Shown here: positions 23,365-34,653 of the stretch, piece after piece
Layout of the letters: every line of letters begins with the position of its first letter
Position numbering within the stretch: the first letter of the stretch is position 1
Assembly (NCBI GenBank): GCA_029962745.1
Contig: CM057152.1
Coordinates: 21,489,280-21,553,279 of the forward strand
Direction of reading: 5' to 3'
Length of the DNA stretch: 64,000 bases
Origin: Echinometra lucunter
Lineage: Eukaryota; Echinodermata; Echinoidea; Camarodonta; Echinometridae
Translations under genes and position numbers: made by a program
The notes under the pieces: generated by a model
Told to the model about the DNA's origin: nothing
The model's database searches: none
The model's input: the letters and a program-made list of their open reading frames with translations, nothing else

Positions 23365-24869
23365 TGTCGCAGAAACTTAGGAAACTATAAATTTAGTCAG
23401 GACATAAACAAATAATCTGTTCAGTCGAGTGATATGTTCAAAATATTGAAATTTAAATATTTATTACTGTATCTCTTTGGTTTCACAATATTATTTGAGT
23501 TTACACACAGGAAATAAATCACCAGTGTTCTCTCATTAATGTACTTAAATAGACAATGTTGTTTTAATAATTCAATTCAATTCAATAATTCAATTTACTT
23601 GCATTGAAATGATCCCAGATTTAAGTAATTTTAAAAAAGAACTGGGCACTTTCCTAAAATACAAAGCTCGCGAGAGTTCTCAACTACTGTCGCCCTCTAT
23701 TGTCATCGAGTGGAACAGTTCATGGTTTGGACACTCGCGACGTCGATGAAGAGTTCATGGTTCGGTGACTTGCGACGTCTATAGACACTCTCGTTGTTAA
23801 CCTCGATGTCGAATGGGTGTGGGTGCTCAATGGAGCTTCTGGATCTGGATACAGTTCCCGATTAAAAGGCTGTTTGAAAAATATTTATCACCCTAATTAT
23901 AGAATGCATTACTCAATATAATCCTACAATGCAAATCATTAAATAGGAATACTATTCACTTTAATTTATTGGACAAATTGTCTCTTATTTGGCAACATAT
24001 GCACATACAAGATACTTTAAACATAATTCATTAACATTTCCAAATATTTTGTAATAGTTAGCAAAAATTAACAATACATGTCCTCTCTATCGTTGTAATT
24101 ATTCATCATATATTTTCGGAGAGACCACGCTTTTATCTGGCACTGTAAGTATAATAAAATCACTAAATTTAACTTGTCTGATTACAATATAAATCAATCC
24201 TTTGTGGCTTACTTAATGTGAATTGACAGTTCCTATACATCCTCATTTTATTCATATTATATGTTCGTTCTTGTTATTAAGTGAATTCCACAAAGTATAC
24301 AATTTACCTTATTTTTAATTATATACATGTTGACGTGGCAAATATAGATTAACCTAAAAGAAAAACAACTTACGTTATCTCGAACTTTACAAATGCAGGG
24401 CAGCTGTAGCATCCTCTGAGAGACAGAAAGGCGTGGAGACTGGAAGTTTGCTCCTCCGTCAAAATACGAAGATAAAGTGTGCCTAAAAGCAGCAAAACTG
24501 GTTCCAATCCTCGTCTGTTACACTCTCACTCACATACAAGGTGCTATTAAGTTAGCTGCCATTACGAGCGACTGCCTGCTCAAACAAACACGTCTGTCGT
24601 GTAGCGAAGATGGTGGTGCAGTGCCTGCTTTCCACTGGCAAGGCACGCTACTCGGCAATATGCAAATTGGGGACGCTTGATACCAAAACAGCGAACCAAT
24701 GTCCTGCCCTGAAATATGATCATGCGATCGTTAACAAAGCAGCCTGCGTCGGTCAGAGGTTAGCAGCAAGTTGCGCAAACTCCCAGACTAAAGGAATATT
24801 TTATCTGATTCAAACTGTAATTAAATAACGTTTCAAATTAAGAGTCGAAACATTGGCCTATTTGTGACA
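23365..24869 (-). repeat. 5' LTR of Gmr1-like copy 1, containing intron-like segment
   Basis: Bounded by TGTC (element 5' end near 24869) and GACA (near 23365) inverted termini and immediately followed by the primer-binding site. It is 1505 bp long, versus 976 bp for the copy 2 LTR. Almost all of the difference is the 504-bp segment 23870-24373. No partner LTR is seen in the window. Confidence 0.88.
23870..24373 (-). other. Intron-like GT-AG segment inside the LTR
   Basis: On the element strand the segment starts GTAAGTTGTTTTTC and ends TTTTTCAAACAG. The sequences on both sides join seamlessly in copy 2 at 31731-31732 without a target duplication or terminal inverted repeat. The donor is a full GTAAGT consensus. 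The simplest reading is a spliceosomal intron in the R/U5 leader that was removed before copy 2 was reverse transcribed. Confidence 0.75.
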
Positions 24870-25673
24870 ACTTGTCATTTCTTCACTAGGTATTCATGAT
24901 CCAAAATATTCATGTGAATTTTCATTGTTTAAGGTTTCAATTTAGTTGACAAAATGTACTACAGTCTCGGTCAAGAACATAAATATCCAAATTACAAATG
25001 TACACGCATATGAATTTGTTTCTATGAAACTCTTTCTGAGCAAACTCATTACAAATGACTTGTAATAAACTGTCATGATTATAAATAATATAATCTGTTA
25101 CTAGCATCTGTGTCTGACTTACTGGTTTTAAGTAAAAATGTGTTATGTTTTCTAAAGAATACTGATATTCATCCAAAATCCAAATATTATGCATATCATC
25201 CTGTCAAGAGATACTCACGATGAGCCTTAAATGTTTTTCATGGATAGTCTACCTTTCTGACTCCATGAATTGTCAATCTCAAACAAGCCTTCACCGAAGA
25301 CCTAATAAAGCCAAGTAGTCTATCACTTTCAGACCCTGACCAAAAATAAGAAAATAATAATAAAGTCAGTCTCTTTCTCAGACCTTTTAAAATATTGAAA
25401 ATATAGTCTCATCGGCAGACCCCTAAATTCCTTTAAGAATAGTCTTGAAATAAGACTTAATTGGAACTGAAACGTAGTCTTATTACCAGAGACAAATTGA
25501 AATTTTGTGTTTTTCGCCAACATACTGAATTTTGTACAAATACCATAATTATCTCCTGGCTACATTTACATAATCAGTACAATAATTGAAAGGTTAGATC
25601 TTCGCTCTTCATATTATAGCGGCCATTTCAGCGTGATATAATCACCAAAGCGTCCATCTCATCGCTCTATTGT
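24870..25673 (-). other. Possible 3' UTR/LTR of BEL/Pao fragment
   Basis: Noncoding sequence between the Gmr1-like LTR and the stop codon of the BEL/Pao pol fragment. It is where the BEL 3' LTR would lie, but with no second LTR in the window the limits cannot be confirmed. Confidence 0.35.
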
Positions 25674-27306
25674 TCAGGTGATTCTTTCCAAACATAGTTT
25701 ATGCATTGGGCTCACAAGAGTGGTTGACTTGGTCTTCACCTTTGCAGTCCTGACCAACTGTCTCTACCAGCATAGGTCTCAGCTATTCTACCTATCAACC
25801 ACTGATTTATTGGCAAATCTTCCATTATCAGTACAATGTCACCTACAGCTAGATTGTTCACTGGCACTGACCACTTTCCGCGCTGTTGGAGGGCAGGCAG
25901 ATACTCATGAGTCCACCTGCGCCAGAAGACATCAGCGAGGTACTGGATCTGACGCCATCTTCGTCGACTGTATAGATCGCTCTTACCAAACACATTCGAA
26001 TGGAAGACATTGTTTTGCCTCAGAAGCAAAAAATGGTTTGGCGTTAATGGTTCAGGGTCCTTAGAGTCATCAGAGACCACAGTGAGAGGACGATCGTTGA
26101 TCACTGCTTCTACCAGACACATCAGAGTACACAAACCCTCATCAGAGAGAGCCTGCTGTTTCAGTAGAGCGCTCAAAACCTTGCGTACCGTTCTGATCTG
26201 TCTCTCCCACGAGCCCCCCCATGTGAGATGCACTTGGAGTGTTGAACTTCCAGTCTATGCCTTTCTGTAACAAGTGATCTTGGATTTTCTGTTGATTCCA
26301 AGACCTGACTCCATCACGCAACTCACGTTCGGCCCCGACGAACCCGTTGTCACTTCTGATGACCTCTGGTTGACCCCGACGAGCCATGAACCTCTGAAGA
26401 GCGTTGATAAACGAATCCGTTTCCAAAGAGTGCAGTATCTCAGTATGCACTGCCCGTACCACCAGACAGGTGAAAATACATCCATATCTCTTCACATGAG
26501 ACCTTCCCTGCTTTACCATGAAATGACCGAAACAGTCCATACCAACATAAGTAAACGGTGGTTTCTCTGCTTGCACACTGTCACTTGGTAGATCAGCCTT
26601 CTTCTGTGGGCTCGGAGTTGCTGACGTCCGCTTACACACCATACGGTTTCCACGTATTACCCAGTACTGTCTTCTGAGTAATGACAGCACGTATTCTCGG
26701 CCCGAGTGACCCGACATCTGATGAAGGTATCTTATGATCAGTCTCACAACATGATACATCTTAGGAAGGATGATGGGATGTTTAGCCTTATCCTCTACTG
26801 AAGCATGCTGAAGACGTTCACCTACATGGATAACGCCATCATCAAACATCTTTGGATCCAACTTGGAAAGAGAGCTAGATTTCTTTACTCTGGATATCTG
26901 TTCTTTGCTCTCTCCTTCCTTTCTCACATCTTTCTGTAACACCTTGAGTTCTTCGGGAAAGCTCTGCTGCTGGACATACTTCAGCACTGCTAGATCAGCT
27001 TTCACCAGGTCTTCAGTCAGTCACATGACTCACGTCGAACCTTGCATTGTAGATACTTCCGAAACTGTAACATCCTTGCCACAGCCTTCTTTAGTCTGTG
27101 CCAATCCGAGAAATAGCACAGCAACATCTCAGTCGCACCTACTTCAGTTGAATCTGTAGCAAACATCTTTGCTTGCACTGTGTCCTTCTTGACCTCTGGG
27201 TCAGCATCTCTGATAGGCTCCAAGCAATCCTGTTTGCTACGAAGGTCTTGAACCTTTTATCCTCGTTCTGAATGTACTGCAGTACTATTGTACTATCTGT
27301 CCAGAA
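25674..27306 (-). pseudogene. BEL/Pao retrotransposon pol fragment (RNase H-integrase)
   Basis: The - strand translations run in order. RNase H end: [19 protein letters not shown], at the gap edge. Spacer: LLCYFSDWHRLKKAVARML. Integrase zinc finger: HQMSGHSGREYVLSLLRRQYW, with the expected CxxC partly deleted near MVCKR. Catalytic core: VGMDCFGHF, VRAVHTEILHSLETDSF, VIRSDNGF and FNTPSASHMGG. C-terminus: INDRPLTVVSDD, LTPNHFLLLR and DLYSRRRWRQIQYLADVFWR, a BEL/Pao signature, ending at a TGA complement at 25674. Several frameshifts separate the blocks. RT, protease and gag are missing; upstream sequence is lost in the gap and the next readable bases belong to a different element. Confidence 0.88.
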
Positions 27307-27806
27307 NNNNNNNNNNNNNNNNNNNNNNNNNNNNNNNNNNNNNNNNNNNNNNNNNNNNNNNNNNNNNNNNNNNNNNNNNNNNNNNNNNNNNNNNNNNNNN
27401 NNNNNNNNNNNNNNNNNNNNNNNNNNNNNNNNNNNNNNNNNNNNNNNNNNNNNNNNNNNNNNNNNNNNNNNNNNNNNNNNNNNNNNNNNNNNNNNNNNNN
27501 NNNNNNNNNNNNNNNNNNNNNNNNNNNNNNNNNNNNNNNNNNNNNNNNNNNNNNNNNNNNNNNNNNNNNNNNNNNNNNNNNNNNNNNNNNNNNNNNNNNN
27601 NNNNNNNNNNNNNNNNNNNNNNNNNNNNNNNNNNNNNNNNNNNNNNNNNNNNNNNNNNNNNNNNNNNNNNNNNNNNNNNNNNNNNNNNNNNNNNNNNNNN
27701 NNNNNNNNNNNNNNNNNNNNNNNNNNNNNNNNNNNNNNNNNNNNNNNNNNNNNNNNNNNNNNNNNNNNNNNNNNNNNNNNNNNNNNNNNNNNNNNNNNNN
27801 NNNNNN
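27307..27806. other. Assembly gap (500 N)
   Basis: Placeholder-sized gap between the BEL fragment and the RT-proximal part of Gmr1-like copy 2. It hides the RT/RNase H and 3' LTR of copy 2, and sequence may be misjoined here. Confidence 0.99.
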
Positions 27807-30800
27807 GTTTGAGTCTGTCGAAGATTTGGCAGTCGCAGGGGATCCTCCCTTGGTGCCATGCTGTTGTCCACCATTTCGACATCCTCTTCCTCTATCACCG
27901 AAGTCGCCGCCACATCCAGTGCTGTGGGTTGATCTGCTTCTGGCATTTGGTCTCGATCCCGTCGATGATACTTCTTCAAGAGATTGGCGTGGAATGTCGT
28001 TACCGTCTTCCCAGTGTCAACACGGTAGTCCAACTTTCCTACAACATCAACAACACGAAAAGGACCTTTCCAATGCATTAGCAATTTATTTCGGTCAGTA
28101 GGTAGTAACAACAACACTTCGTCACCCACCTTGAACGTCCTGTTCCTTGCCTTTCGGTTGTACTGGATGCGATACTTGTCATGGGACCGTTGCAGTTCAC
28201 CACGGGCGAGCTCACACGTCTGCTGTAGCTTGCCCTTCAAATCGATGACATATTGGTACGTCGACTTGGTCTCTGGTTCTGCATGGTTATTGGTCCAAAG
28301 CTCCTTAATCACCATCAGTGGTCCTCGAACAACCCGACCGTACAACAGCTCAAATGGTGCAAATCCAGTACTGTCATGCAGAGTCTCCCTGTAAGCAAAA
28401 AGCAAAGCATCTACATATCTATCCCAGTCAACCGGCCTCTCTTCACACATCTTCTTAAGCATTGACTTAAGAGTTCCGTTGAACCTTTCCACTAGACCGT
28501 TGCAGGCTGGGTGGTACGGGGTAGTCGTAAAGTGACTAATAGACAACAAACGGCTTACCTCTCGCATGAGGTCAGAGGTGAACTGTGCCCCTCTATCTGT
28601 CAGCATCTCCCGTGGCAATCCAACCCTCGAAAATATACTCAGCAAAGCCTCGGATACTGTTGTAGTATCAATATGGCGAAGGGGAATTGCCTCTGGATAG
28701 CGCGTAGCATAATCCATCAGAGTAAGGATATATCGGTTGCCCTTCTCTGTCACTGGGGCGATGGGTCCCACAATATCGACTGCAACTCTTCTGAATGGCT
28801 CGTCGATCAACGGAGTGGTTCCTAGGGGAACTTTCGTCACTCTGCCCTTGGGTAGCGATCTTTGGCAAACATCACACGACCGACAGTACCGCTTGACGTC
28901 AGAGTGAAGTCCTTGCCAGAAGAAATTGCCCATCAGTTTCTCTGCCGTCTTCTTGGAACCTAAGTGCCCTCCCATTATAGACTCGTGAGCTAGTTGCAAT
29001 ACTTGTCTTCTGAACTTTTTCGGGACGATGAGCTGATAAGTCACATCTTCCTGTCTCCCACTGCGAACCTGGAATTCACGATACAACAAATGATCCTTCA
29101 TTATGAACTTCGTTTTGTTACCAGTACGACTCACCGACACTTCCTGTCTCTCAACCTTCATACGGATACTGTTGAGTGATGGGTCATTCTCCTGAACCCG
29201 CCGAAACTCATCTGCTGTAACCGACTCATTCTGGTCTGGAACATTGAGTGCCCTTAAGGGTGCAGTCTTCTTCTCCCGCTGTCGCCGGGTCTCTACTGCA
29301 AGCCCTACTTCAGTCGTAGCATTTACTGGAGTCCATGAACGATCTGGATCGAATGGCTTCCGGATACCTGGTCCATTCCCTAAGATGAGATCGTATACAG
29401 GTTTCTGCACGCATAAAACTTCCAAGTTACCAGTATAATAAGGAGTATCTACAAATACCTGTGCTACTGGAAACTTCCTGACGGTCCAGTCAATCAGCAG
29501 GCATGTCTTCACAACTCCAGTCATCTGATCAGCCGAAACCAAACCAGCTCTTGCGATGGCAGTTGAACATCCGCTGTCTCGTAACACTTGGACAGGTTGA
29601 TCATTGAGAAAGCCTCTCTTCACCGGCATGGACCTGACAGACTTACTTCCACAAGCTGCTGCACTCAGCATTGGCAAATCATCTTTCTCTCTGAGCATGG
29701 GCGTATCACCATTCCTATCACATGAGGAGCGTGAATCTATGAGCAGACATCCGAAGTCTCCAACAACATTCTCAGAATCACCAGAGTCTTCCATGTCTCG
29801 GTTGTCTTCTGGATGTGCTGATGATGTCGCTGTCGGCAAAGAAATGTCGTCGTTCTCCGACTTCTCTTTCTTCTTCCTTCTTGACTGGTTACTCTTCAAG
29901 CTGCTGTCGACATCAGTCAGTCCTGCTCCCAATCTTTCTGGTCTCAATCGGTTATCACAGTTCTTGGCGAAGTGTCCGTAGCTCCCACAGTTGTAGCACA
30001 CCTTAGGGCTCTTCTGGGGACCAGCCTTCGGTTTCTCCTCCGCTTTAGATCTGTCTCCTATGGACACTGTAGAAAAGGAAGAGGGGTTGCAAGAGTTACT
30101 GCTCTTACTAGACTTACCATTCCATCCCGATTTAGTTTCTCTAAATCTTTCAGAGGATGGATTGAAAGAACCTTTGCTCTGTTGAAACTTACCACTGGAC
30201 CATCCTGACCTAGCTTCAACATAACGTTCAGCAATTTCTACCAACTCTGTTAACGTCTTTGGATTCTGTTCTTTTATGAACAACACTAAATCCCGTGAAC
30301 TGCTGGAGTAGAACTGCTCCATTAGAATTAACTGAACTAAACTTTCGTATGACTCCTTCAAGTTCGAAAGTTCTAACCATTTTTCGAGATAACCCCGTAA
30401 TCTATTTACAAACTGTGCAGCCGTCTCTCCGTTATCTGGACGAGCCGTGCGAAGTTTCTTCCTGTATCCTTCACTAGTTAAAGAATATCGCTTTAGAATA
30501 GCTGACTTAAGTGTATGATAATCCTGAGCGTCAGAGTCTGACAACCTAGAATATGTATCTAATGCCTTACCTGTAAGCAATGCACTTAAGTTGATAGCCC
30601 AAACATTTTGTGGCCACTGCTGTGCAGTAGCATATCTTTCGAAACGACTAAGGTAAGCATCTAACTGATCTTTACCCTCATTAAAAACTGGAAGTTTAGG
30701 GGGTCTGAGAGTTTGTGCAGTTCCCGCATTCCTTTCTAGATTCGCAGCTTTAGCTAATTCCAACTGTAGCGCCACTAATTCACTTTCTTCTTTCACCCTA

Positions 30801-30934
30801 GCTCGCGATTCAGCGCGTTCTGCTCTAGCGATTTCCTGTTGCTCCCGAATGAAATTCTGCAACTCACTGCCACTAAGGCCTAGCGTTTCTCCAATACGCG
30901 TGAGTTTCTCTAACTCCATCGTCAACAGCAACAA
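27807..30934 (-). CDS. Gag-protease-integrase polyprotein of Gmr1-like copy 2 (partial)
   Basis: The reading frame is open for 1042 residues to the gap edge. Residues 1-80 have a charged helix-rich start. About 85-245 is a capsid-like gag region (LDAYLSRFERYA, TAAQFVNRLRGYLEKW). At 313-326 is a CCHC knuckle. At 453-455 is the protease DSG, with ILGNG near 517-521. About 650-690 is the HHCC zinc finger (H650, H657, C687, C690). The integrase triad is D720, D780 and E816 with D35E spacing. About 956-972 is the GPF module. MLLLTMEL is taken as the start; an alternative Met is five residues in. A linker rich in acidic residues (VIEEEDVEMVD) leads towards RT. Ty3/gypsy proteins are processed from such a polyprotein in cytoplasmic particles. 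All key residues are present, so nothing visible is inactivating. Confidence 0.92.
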
Positions 30935-31223
30935 TCACTCACACGAGAAATGGAACCAAGTGAATACTATTTTACTTACAGCTTTGGAGATTTAGCTTTT
31001 ACCAGTATCACAGTCTCAGCCGAACTCTATCTCCCTGGAAACTTGAGCACGCCACTGCTAATTGTCCTGTAAATGGATACCAAATAGAAACATGTGCTGT
31101 AAGCCGAATTAAAGGACCTATCACATGCAGTAACAACAATCTTTTTACTGAGAGAGTATTTTTATATAATCAATAATTATTTGTAACCAACAATCCTATA
31201 TTCCTAATATTTCCGCTGTTTAT

Positions 31224-31241
31224 GTCCCTTCGCGGTCGCCA
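31224..31241 (-). other. Primer-binding site, tRNA-Arg type, copy 2
   Basis: Identical 18-mer to copy 1 (TGGCGACCGCGAAGGGAC on the element strand), next to the LTR end. Confidence 0.85.
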
Positions 31242-31246
31242 GAAAT

Positions 31247-32222
31247 TGCCGCAGAAAGTTAGGAAGATATAAATTTAGTCAGGACATAAACAAATAATCT
31301 CTTCAGTCGAGTAATATGTTCAAAATATTGAAATCAAAATATTTATTATTGTATCTCTATGTGTTTACAATATTATTTGAGTTTACATACAGGAGATAAA
31401 TGAACAATGTTATCTCATTAATGTACTTAAATAGACAATGTTGTTTTAATAATAAATTCCATTAACTTGCATTTAAATGATCACAGATTAGAATAACAAA
31501 AATGCAGGGCACTTTCCTAAAATATACAACTCGCGAGAGTTCTCGACTACTGTCGCCCTCTATTGTCATCGAGTAGAACAGTTCATGGTTAGGACTCTCG
31601 CGATGCCAATGAAGAGTTCATGGTTCGGTGACTTGCGACGTCAATGGACACTCTCGTTGTTAACCTCGTTGTCGAATGGGTGTGGGTGCTCAATGGAGCT
31701 TCTGGATCTGGATACAGTTCCCGATTAAAAGGGTTATCTCGAACTTTACAAATGCAGGGCAGCTGTAGCATCCTCTGAGAGATAGAAAGGCGTGGAGACT
31801 GGAAATTCGCTCCTCCGTCAAAATACGAAGAAAAAAGTGTGCCTAAAAGCAGCAAAACTGGTTCCAACCCTCGTTTGTTACACTCTCACTCACATACAAG
31901 GTACTATTAAGTTAGCTGCCATTACGAGCGACTGCCTGCTCAAACAAACACGTCTGTCGTGTAGCGAAGATGGTGGTGCAGTGCCTGCTTTCCTCGGGCA
32001 AGGCACGCTACTCGGCAATATGCAAATTAGGGACGCTTGATACCAAAACAGCGAACCAATGTCCTGCCCTAAAATATGATCATGCGATCGTTAACAAAGC
32101 AGCATGCGTCGGTCAAAGGTTAGCAGCAAGTTGCGCAAACTCACAGACTAAAGGAATATATTTATCCGATTCAAACTGTAATTAATTAAATTAAGAGTCG
32201 AAACATTGGCTTTTTTGTGACA
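31247..32222 (-). repeat. 5' LTR of Gmr1-like copy 2, intron-less
   Basis: A 976-bp LTR homologous along its length to 23365-24869, ending GACA near 32222 in + orientation. At 31731-31732 the two halves meet exactly where copy 1 carries the GT-AG segment. Confidence 0.88.
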
Positions 32223-32732
32223 GTTAGCAAGTCTTTAAAACTGCAAAATACCTCTAGAAGTGAGACACTAGCATACTTAAAAAGTTGATTGCATGTTCTG
32301 GAATGAAATACAATTGAAAAATTTATAAAATGGTGTAAAAAAAAATGTCCACAAGTAAGCACCTAGATTTTTGTTCATATGCACTCTAAGTTTCAAAACC
32401 AAGTTTTGTTCAATACCATTAGATTATACTGGTGGAGTGCGAAGTTGTAAAAATGCACCAATATTGAAATAGTATGCATATTCATGCACCTAAAAAAAAA
32501 AAAAACTAAACCCAAGGGCATTACTGTGACATGCTTCAACATTTATCAATTTTCACTCCAGTGTGAAAAAGAATGACTTTACAGGAACAAATCCATCATG
32601 ATCCTAAATTCTATTTACAATCACATCTTACTTTGTACATGAAATATTGCAAAAACTTCCCTTAATCATTTAAAAGGATCAATATCAAAATGATCAAATA
32701 CAGAGGGCTACACTCCACAATGGTGACAGCCC
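32223..32732. other. Unannotated flank of copy 2
   Basis: AT-rich sequence with poly-A tracts. No gene or element supported. Confidence 0.4.
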
Positions 32733-32792
32733 ACTTCACCGAAGGCCCGCGAGACCGAAGGCCCGCGAGACCGACTTTTTTTTCCTTCATCA

Positions 32793-32829
32793 GGTGCCGC
32801 GGCCGAGTGGTTTAAGGCGCCTAGTTGCA
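32793..32829 (+). repeat. tRNA-like SINE head fragment, left arm
   Basis: GGCCGAGTGGTTTAAGGCGC matches the D-arm/A-box region of tRNA-Leu/Ser-like genes. The sequence is interrupted right after, by a hAT-like end CAGCGGCGTAAC, so no B box follows. Not a functional tRNA. Confidence 0.6.
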
Positions 32830-33810
32830 GCGGCGTAACTGGTGCCTGTTATCAGAGGGGGGATGGGGGCAGAACCAAATATTTCCCGGTAATTCCGTCC
32901 AGAATTAGTGGCGTAACTAGGATTTCAGTTAAGGGGGGCAGTAGTGAGCACGGGAAGCGAGCTCGGGGGGGGGGGGGGGGGTGCAGGGAGGGGGAGTGTC
33001 CCCCCCCCCCCCCCCGCGCGCGAGAAGCGCGGAAGCTCCAACGTTCCTTTGAATCGTTCCTTGTCTGCTCTCGCTCATCTTAATACGTCATCTGCCTGTT
33101 ATCTGGGGGGGGGGGGGCAGAGCAAAAAATTTCCCGGTAACAAACTCCAGAATCAGTGGCTTTGCTAGGATTTCATTTTAGGGGGCCGTAGTGAGCACGC
33201 GAAGTGTGCGAAACAATAATAACAATAATGAACGCTCGAAGGCGCTCCATATAAGGGGGGGGGGGAGTTTTCCCCCTCCCGCGCGAAGCACGGTTCAGCT
33301 CCGACGTTTTCTTCGAATTGTTCCCTTGCCTGCTCCTGCTCTTCTTACGTTCTCTGCCTGTTATCGGGGGGAGGGGGGGGGGGGGCAGAGAAAAAAATCG
33401 AAGTGCGGAAGCTCCGACGTTTCTTTGAATCGTTCCTTGTCTGCACCCGCTCTTCTTACCTTTTCTGCCTGAAATGGTGGGGGGGGGGATTAAACATTAA
33501 ATGCATAAGATCATGAAGCAGAATTACCATAGAAATAAATGTTAAATGAGTAGAGTTAATGATTAAGTAGTGTCAATGAAATTAGGCAATGTAAGTTTAT
33601 ACTATAGCGGAAACACCCCTCCCTGCCCCCCCCCCCCCCCCCCCCCCCTAGAGCGCCGTTTCGCGCGCTCAGTAAGTGTTTCGCACGATTCGCGTGCTCT
33701 CACTACTGCCCCCCTAAACTGAAATCCTAGCTACGCCATTAATTCTAGACGGAGTTACCGGGAAATATTTGGCTCTGCTCCCTCCCCCTCTGATAACAGG
33801 CATACGCCGC

Positions 33811-33847
33811 TGCAACGAGGCGCCTTTAACCACTCGACGGCGGCACC
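33811..33847 (-). repeat. tRNA-like SINE head fragment, right arm
   Basis: Reverse complement counterpart of 32793-32829, interrupted at the same point by an inverted CAGCGGCGTA-type end. This shows that the arms were duplicated after the interruption. Confidence 0.6.
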
Positions 33848-33911
33848 TGATGAAGGAAAATAATTTTTTTTTAAAAGTCGGTCTCGCGGGCCTTCTGTCA
33901 AGTGGTCGGAC

Positions 33912-34653
33912 CCCCTCCACAGTCCATATATCTAATCCATATATTCGACAATTCATCATTTCCTGTAATCATCTATCAATGCATGTGAACAAAGTAGGAT
34001 ATATTTACATGTGTCCTTTTCTTTGTATTTTACACACAGGTTGGTCTCTTCACACCTTCACTTTAAAAAATGTTAATTTTGTAGCCAGCCACAAAATAGC
34101 CATGTAAAAAAAAGGGGGGTTGCATATTGCTACAAAACTAAGAGGAGGATGATTCTTTAATATTTAAAAAAAAATTGTCTAAACCAGAAGAACAGTGGAT
34201 AAATTACATTTTCCCTATAATTCCACTGCTGAAAGATTCTTGAATATTTTCTTACTAACCCACATATTCAAAGGTTTCCAGTACATGTAAAGTTTTACTC
34301 CTTGAATACTTGGCCTTTAAGAAAGCCATAACTGCAATTGGGAGAATTATATGATCACACAAAGCAACTTCAAAATCAACATCAAGCCTGTGATTATGTC
34401 CTGAATATTGCATTCTTTGTCCAGGGGTAGACACTGAAGGTGGGGGGGGGGGGGCAGGGGTTTGTCCAGTCAATGTATTAGGGATGGGTTGCTGCACCCT
34501 GCTACCTGAATTTACAAAACTACCTATGCAGGTTTGTAGGGAAGCTGTATACGTTGGTAAAATGGTAAAACTTGTGTTTTCTGCAGATGAGCACTCCACA
34601 GAGTGTTTGGTGCTATATATGTAAGTTACATAATCATTATTATCATTATTATT
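33912..34653. other. Unannotated stretch
   Basis: A G-run lies at about 34441-34454. No supported gene. Confidence 0.4.

Larger units (their letters stand above)
19452..24869 (-). mobile_element. Gmr1-like Ty3/gypsy LTR retrotransposon, copy 1, truncated and decayed
   Basis: Read on the - strand the order is LTR (24869-23365), tRNA-Arg primer site, gag, protease, integrase, then reverse transcriptase ending abruptly near 19452. RNase H and the 3' LTR are missing. Integrase upstream of RT is the reverse of usual Ty3/gypsy order and is the known hallmark of the Gmr1 group from deuterostomes. The integrase has a gypsy-type GPF module, and the RT is gypsy-like (KIDLTKGYWQ, MPFGLINAPASF). At least five frameshifts and one gag deletion relative to copy 2 make this a dead copy. 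Confidence 0.9.
27807..32222 (-). mobile_element. Gmr1-like LTR retrotransposon, copy 2 (5' part, intact frame)
   Basis: On the - strand: 5' LTR 32222-31247, tRNA-Arg primer site, leader, then one uninterrupted gag-protease-integrase frame running into the gap. It lies in the same orientation as copy 1 and is very similar to it. Its LTR lacks the 504-bp intron-like segment. With no frameshift over more than 3.1 kb it is the younger-looking copy; RT and the 3' LTR are not visible because of the gap. Confidence 0.92.
32733..33911. mobile_element. Fold-back element with tRNA-like heads and hAT-like modules
   Basis: The left arm (about 32733-32945) and right arm (about 33712-33911) are inverted copies. 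Each contains, from outside in, a CACTTxACxGAAGGCCCGCGAGACCGA tract, a tRNA-like head, CCTGTTATCAGAGGG, a TTTCCCGGTAA block and a GGCGTAACTAGGATTTCA block. The loop holds further poly-G modules (33000-33480), a C-run of about 28 bases (33621-33648) and cgcgcgaagcgcg phrases. The same modules recur at 55.5-61.5 kb. Confidence 0.72.

Noticed and set aside
32793..32829. A tRNA-Leu/Ser gene
   Set aside because: Only the A-box half is present; it is interrupted by a hAT-like end and has no B box.
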